Shown here piece by piece: positions 5,079 to 7,436 of a stretch of DNA of 7,436 bases. Origin of the DNA: DATAFF01 sp044870245 (lineage in GTDB: Bacteria > Pseudomonadota > Alphaproteobacteria > Rhizobiales > Aestuariivirgaceae); NCBI GenBank assembly GCA_044870245.1, contig JBIOYR010000037.1, positions 1-7,436 on the forward strand, in the 5' to 3' direction. The notes beneath the pieces are model-generated. The model was not told the DNA's origin and searched no databases. It saw nothing but the letters and a program-made list of their open reading frames with translations. Made by a program: the position numbers and the translations under genes. Within the stretch, counting starts at the first letter, position 1; each line of letters starts with the position of its first letter.

Positions 5079-6830
5079 ATGAAACGTGCAGCTGTCGTGG
5101 CGTTTGCAGCTTCCATCTTCGGAATGGGGCTGGCCCCGCATGCGATCCTCGCCAAGCCGGTGACCAGCGACGATCTCGTCAAGGCGCAGGACAACGCCGG
5201 CGAATGGTTGACCTATGGTCGCGACTACCGCAACTGGCGCTACAGCCCGCTGTCCGAGATCACCCCTGACAATGCCGCCAAGCTGACGCCCGTCTGGGCG
5301 ATGTCGACCGGCGGCCAGTTCGGCGGCCTCGAGTCGACGCCGCTGTTCCGCGACGGCGTCCTCTATTTCAGCGCCGACTATGCCAGGGTGTTCGCGGTCA
5401 ATGCCAAGACCGGCAACATCGCCTGGCGCTACGAGCCCGAATACGAGCAGGGCTTCAACGCCGTGCTGTGCTGCGGGCCCATCCATCGCGGCGTCGCGCT
5501 GAAGGACGACCTCGTCATCGTCGCCCGCCTCGACGCCAAGCTCGTTGCCCTCGACCGGGACGACGGCAAGGTCGTGTGGGAGGCCAAGATCGACGAGTGG
5601 AAGAACGGCGTGACCACCAATTCCGCCCCGCTCGTCGTCAAGGACCACGTGATCATCGGCGTGTCGGGCGGCGAGTACGGGGTGCGCGGCTACCTTAAGT
5701 CGTTCAATGCGAAGACCGGCGCGCTCGAATGGCAGACCTACACCATCCCCGCACCCGGCGAGCCGGGCAGCGAGACCTGGCCCAAGGACGACAGCTGGAA
5801 GACGGGCGGCGGCCCGACCTGGCTGACCGGCAGCTACGACGCCGACACCAACACGCTCTATTGGGGCACCGGCAATCCGGGATCCTGGCAGGCGGACGCC
5901 CATCCCGGCGACAATCTGTGGACCGACTCGATGCTGTCGATCGACCCTGACACGGGGAAGATCAAATGGGGCTACCAATACACCCCCAACGATGCCTGGG
6001 ATTACGACGGGATGGCAACGCCGATCCTGATCGACACGACCATCAAGGGCAAGCCCACCAATGTCGCCGTCGTTTCGAACCGCAACGGCTATTTCTATGC
6101 GATCGATCGCACCAACGGAAAGTTTCTCTACGCCATGCCGCTGGTCGAGGGCATCAACTGGACGAGCGGCCTTGATCCCACCACCGGCAGGCCCACCATC
6201 AACGAGGCGATGAAGCCGAAAAGCACCGGCAAGCAGGTCCAGCCGATCGTCCCCGGGCTCGAAGGCGGCACCAACTGGTTCCCGCCTGCCTATCATCCCG
6301 ACCTCGGGCTCTTTTTCGTTGCCGTCAATCAATGGGGCATGGGTTTGACGTCATGGGAGAAGGGCAAGCTCAAATACAAGCCTGGCGACATGTATATGGG
6401 TGTCGATTATCAGATGTATCGCATGGGCGAGACCATCGGCCATCTGAAGGCGATCGATATTGCCAATGAGAAGGTCGTCTGGGATGTGCCCAGCTCGTTG
6501 CCGCTGTTTTCGGGGATGCTCGTGACCAAGGGAGGTGTTCTGTTCACCGGCGATCAGCGCGGTCGTGTTCTTGCCTATGACGCCAAGACGGGCAAGGAGC
6601 TGTGGAAGTTCCAGACCGGGTCGTCCATCAATGCCTCGCCGATGACCTACGAGCTCGACGGTAAGCAATATGTCGCCATTCTGTCCGGCCTCGGCGGTGA
6701 TCCGAGCTTCTACTATTCGGCTCCAAAGGGCGGAATGCTCTGGGTGTTTGCCATCGACGGCAAGGTGGACGAGGGCGACTCGTACAATCCCGTCGTCATC
6801 GAGAAGATGCTTCCGACCCTGAAGCCCTAG
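5079..6830 (+). CDS. PQQ-dependent methanol/ethanol-family dehydrogenase, predicted lanthanide type
   Basis: A 583-residue periplasmic quinoprotein alcohol dehydrogenase. Residues 1-25 form a Sec signal peptide (MKRAA, hydrophobic core, cut near AILA-KP). The remainder is the eight-bladed propeller, with tryptophan-docking repeats of the AxDAKTGKxxW type (for example 499-509). Cofactor-site residues expected from the family are present: Glu84 (GGLESTP), the vicinal disulfide Cys131-Cys132, Glu199 (SGGEYGVRGY), Asn266 (WGTGNPG), catalytic Asp308, Arg335 (SNRNGYFY) and Asn399-Trp400. Asp310, two residues after Asp308 (WDYDG), is the extra ligand that marks lanthanide-binding XoxF, ExaF and PedH enzymes; calcium types usually have Ala, Ser or Thr there. 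GGGAGG (5065-5070) is 8 bp before the ATG. The stop overlaps the cytochrome c start. The substrate (methanol, ethanol or other alcohols) is not determined, so no xoxF symbol is given. Confidence 0.95.
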   Translation: MKRAAVVAFAASIFGMGLAPHAILAKPVTSDDLVKAQDNAGEWLTYGRDYRNWRYSPLSEITPDNAAKLTPVWAMSTGGQFGGLESTPLFRDGVLYFSADYARVFAVNAKTGNIAWRYEPEYEQGFNAVLCCGPIHRGVALKDDLVIVARLDAKLVALDRDDGKVVWEAKIDEWKNGVTTNSAPLVVKDHVIIGVSGGEYGVRGYLKSFNAKTGALEWQTYTIPAPGEPGSETWPKDDSWKTGGGPTWLTGSYDADTNTLYWGTGNPGSWQADAHPGDNLWTDSMLSIDPDTGKIKWGYQYTPNDAWDYDGMATPILIDTTIKGKPTNVAVVSNRNGYFYAIDRTNGKFLYAMPLVEGINWTSGLDPTTGRPTINEAMKPKSTGKQVQPIVPGLEGGTNWFPPAYHPDLGLFFVAVNQWGMGLTSWEKGKLKYKPGDMYMGVDYQMYRMGETIGHLKAIDIANEKVVWDVPSSLPLFSGMLVTKGGVLFTGDQRGRVLAYDAKTGKELWKFQTGSSINASPMTYELDGKQYVAILSGLGGDPSFYYSAPKGGMLWVFAIDGKVDEGDSYNPVVIEKMLPTLKP

Positions 6831-7222
6831 TGCTCGGCCAGCCGACCACCACGACGTGCCCGCCACCGGTGCGACCTGCGAGCAGCAGTCGCATCGGTGC
6901 GGCGCTCGGCATCCTGGCGGGCTTGGCCTGTGCGCTTTCGGCACCCGGCCGTGCCGCGGAAGGCTTGACCAATCCTGTTCGTGGGCAAACCGAGGCGATC
7001 GCCGCCGGCCGCGATATCTACCGAAGCAAGTGTTACATTTGTCATCACAGCGCCGGCGCGCGCGGCCCGAACCTGTTCGCCACCAAGCTCACCGACGAGC
7101 AGTTCCTCGAGACGGTGATCAACGGCCGAAAAGGCACCCAGATGCCGGCCTTCGGCGAGCGCCTGTCGCCCGACGAGGTCTGGCAGCTCCATGCCTTCGT
7201 GAAGTCGACGGACCATTATTAG
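6830..7222 (+). CDS. Periplasmic cytochrome c, partner of the PQQ dehydrogenase
   Basis: A 130-residue single-haem class I cytochrome c. The haem motif is Cys68-Y-I-Cys71-His72, and the likely distal ligand is Met105 in GTQMPAFGE. A signal peptide core (about 21-38) ends near APGRAA-E, giving a mature protein of about 87 residues. It probably accepts electrons from the upstream quinoprotein, as cytochrome cL or XoxG does, although its sequence looks like a general short cytochrome c. The GTG at 6830 overlaps the upstream TAG stop (TAGTG), implying translational coupling. GTG at 6869 (MRPASSSRIG...) would give a tidier signal peptide and is a good alternative. There is no strong Shine-Dalgarno for the first. 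The TAG stop (7220-7222) lies in the first heptad of the following hairpin. Confidence 0.9.
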   Translation: MLGQPTTTTCPPPVRPASSSRIGAALGILAGLACALSAPGRAAEGLTNPVRGQTEAIAAGRDIYRSKCYICHHSAGARGPNLFATKLTDEQFLETVINGRKGTQMPAFGERLSPDEVWQLHAFVKSTDHY

Positions 7223-7254
7223 GCAGCAGGCAGGCGCCTACTGCCTGCTGCCTA
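7220..7254. terminator. Heptad-repeat hairpin, copy 4, between convergent genes
   Basis: TAGGCAGCAGGCAG (7220-7233) and CTGCCTGCTGCCTA (7241-7254) are exact reverse complements: a perfect 14-bp stem with a 7-nt loop. It fills almost all of the 37 bp between the stop codons of the convergent cytochrome c and sugar-binding protein genes, so a bidirectional terminator role is likely, although there is no T tract. One further heptad (CTGCCTC) continues to the stop of the minus-strand gene. Repeat family as at 780, 2705 and 3141. Confidence 0.75.
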
Positions 7255-7259
7255 CTGCC

Positions 7260-7436
7260 TCACCTGATCCCATCGTCGATCAGCTTGGTCAGCGCATCGA
7301 TGGTGTCGGGCGTGACGACGCCGGCGCCGGTGTTGAGCATGAGGCCCGGCATCTTGTATTTGGCGGTCAGCACGCATTGCAGCACCGGCATGAAGCCCTG
7401 GAGATAGAGGAGCTGATCGAGGGTGGCGGTGACATA
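7260..7436 (-). CDS. Sugar ABC transporter substrate-binding protein, C-terminal fragment
   Basis: The minus strand is open from the window edge to a TGA at 7260-7262, giving the last 58 residues of a protein whose start lies beyond the window. The segment begins YVTATLDQLLYLQGFMPVLQ and ends TPDTIDALTKLIDDGIR. The Q-x-x-YLQG(F/Y)-PV motif, followed by a lysine- and glycine-containing stretch ending in GIR, matches the C-terminus of periplasmic binding proteins of the ribose/sugar type (Peripla_BP_4 family). Such proteins capture a sugar in the periplasm for an ABC importer, and the permease and ATPase genes would be expected nearby outside the window. The specific sugar cannot be inferred. 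It converges with the cytochrome c gene, separated by the hairpin at 7220-7254. Confidence 0.7.
   Translation of the reverse strand, partial: YVTATLDQLLYLQGFMPVLQCVLTAKYKMPGLMLNTGAGVVTPDTIDALTKLIDDGIR

Noticed and set aside
4968..6332. A 454-codon open frame on the minus strand
   Set aside because: It is antisense to the PQQ dehydrogenase, whose motifs are unambiguous. The minus frame has Gly/Ala/Val/Asp/Arg-rich low-complexity content typical of GC-rich shadow frames and no recognisable domain.
5079..6830. Naming the PQQ dehydrogenase xoxF
   Set aside because: The Asp-x-Asp signature is shared with ExaF and PedH, and xoxJ is not beside it. Without a tree, the symbol would overstate the evidence.

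Overview
The window is GC-rich, densely coding DNA. Its gene families (Hyi-type isomerase, type I QueF, a PQQ alcohol dehydrogenase with its cytochrome c, a sugar-binding protein) and its many small intergenic hairpins fit a chromosomal segment of an alphaproteobacterium, probably Hyphomicrobiales (Rhizobiales). That placement is an inference from protein style and composition. No rRNA, tRNA, transposase, phage gene or CRISPR array was seen.

Layout, left to right: a hydroxypyruvate isomerase-family gene (15-788, +); a thioredoxin/AhpC-TSA-fold protein (885-1439, +) whose end overlaps by 20 bp a convergent DUF72 gene (1420-2154, -); a divergent intergenic region with nested palindromes over a candidate promoter; a small secreted beta-rich protein (2264-2698, +); a 94-residue unrecognised protein (2820-3104, +); queF for queuosine biosynthesis (3234-3698, +), followed 24 bp later by a zinc-dependent medium-chain alcohol dehydrogenase (3723-4805, +); a repeat-filled 273-bp intergenic region; a periplasmic PQQ-dependent methanol/ethanol-family dehydrogenase with the Asp-x-Asp signature of lanthanide enzymes (5079-6830, +), whose stop codon overlaps the start of a cytochrome c gene (6830-7222, +); and the 3' end of a sugar ABC-transporter binding protein on the opposite strand (7260-7436, -).

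The clearest functional unit is the PQQ dehydrogenase plus cytochrome c: alcohol is oxidised in the periplasm and electrons pass through the c-type haem to the respiratory chain. Its candidate promoter has a perfect 16-bp palindrome running into the -35 box. The cytoplasmic Zn-alcohol dehydrogenase upstream may act on related substrates, but it is more likely co-transcribed with queF, and no pathway link is shown.

The most unusual feature is a family of intergenic hairpins built from a 7-bp unit (TAGGCAG on one arm, CTGCCTA on the other). There are four copies in 7.4 kb (about 780-838, 2705-2770, 3141-3220, 7220-7254), plus a related one-armed 7-bp tandem array (CTACTCG/A) at 4933-4982. The copies sit directly at gene ends. 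Two supply the TAG stop codon of the gene they follow, one ends in a T tract like an intrinsic terminator, and one abuts the queF start. A separate REP-like double hairpin lies at 4837-4894.
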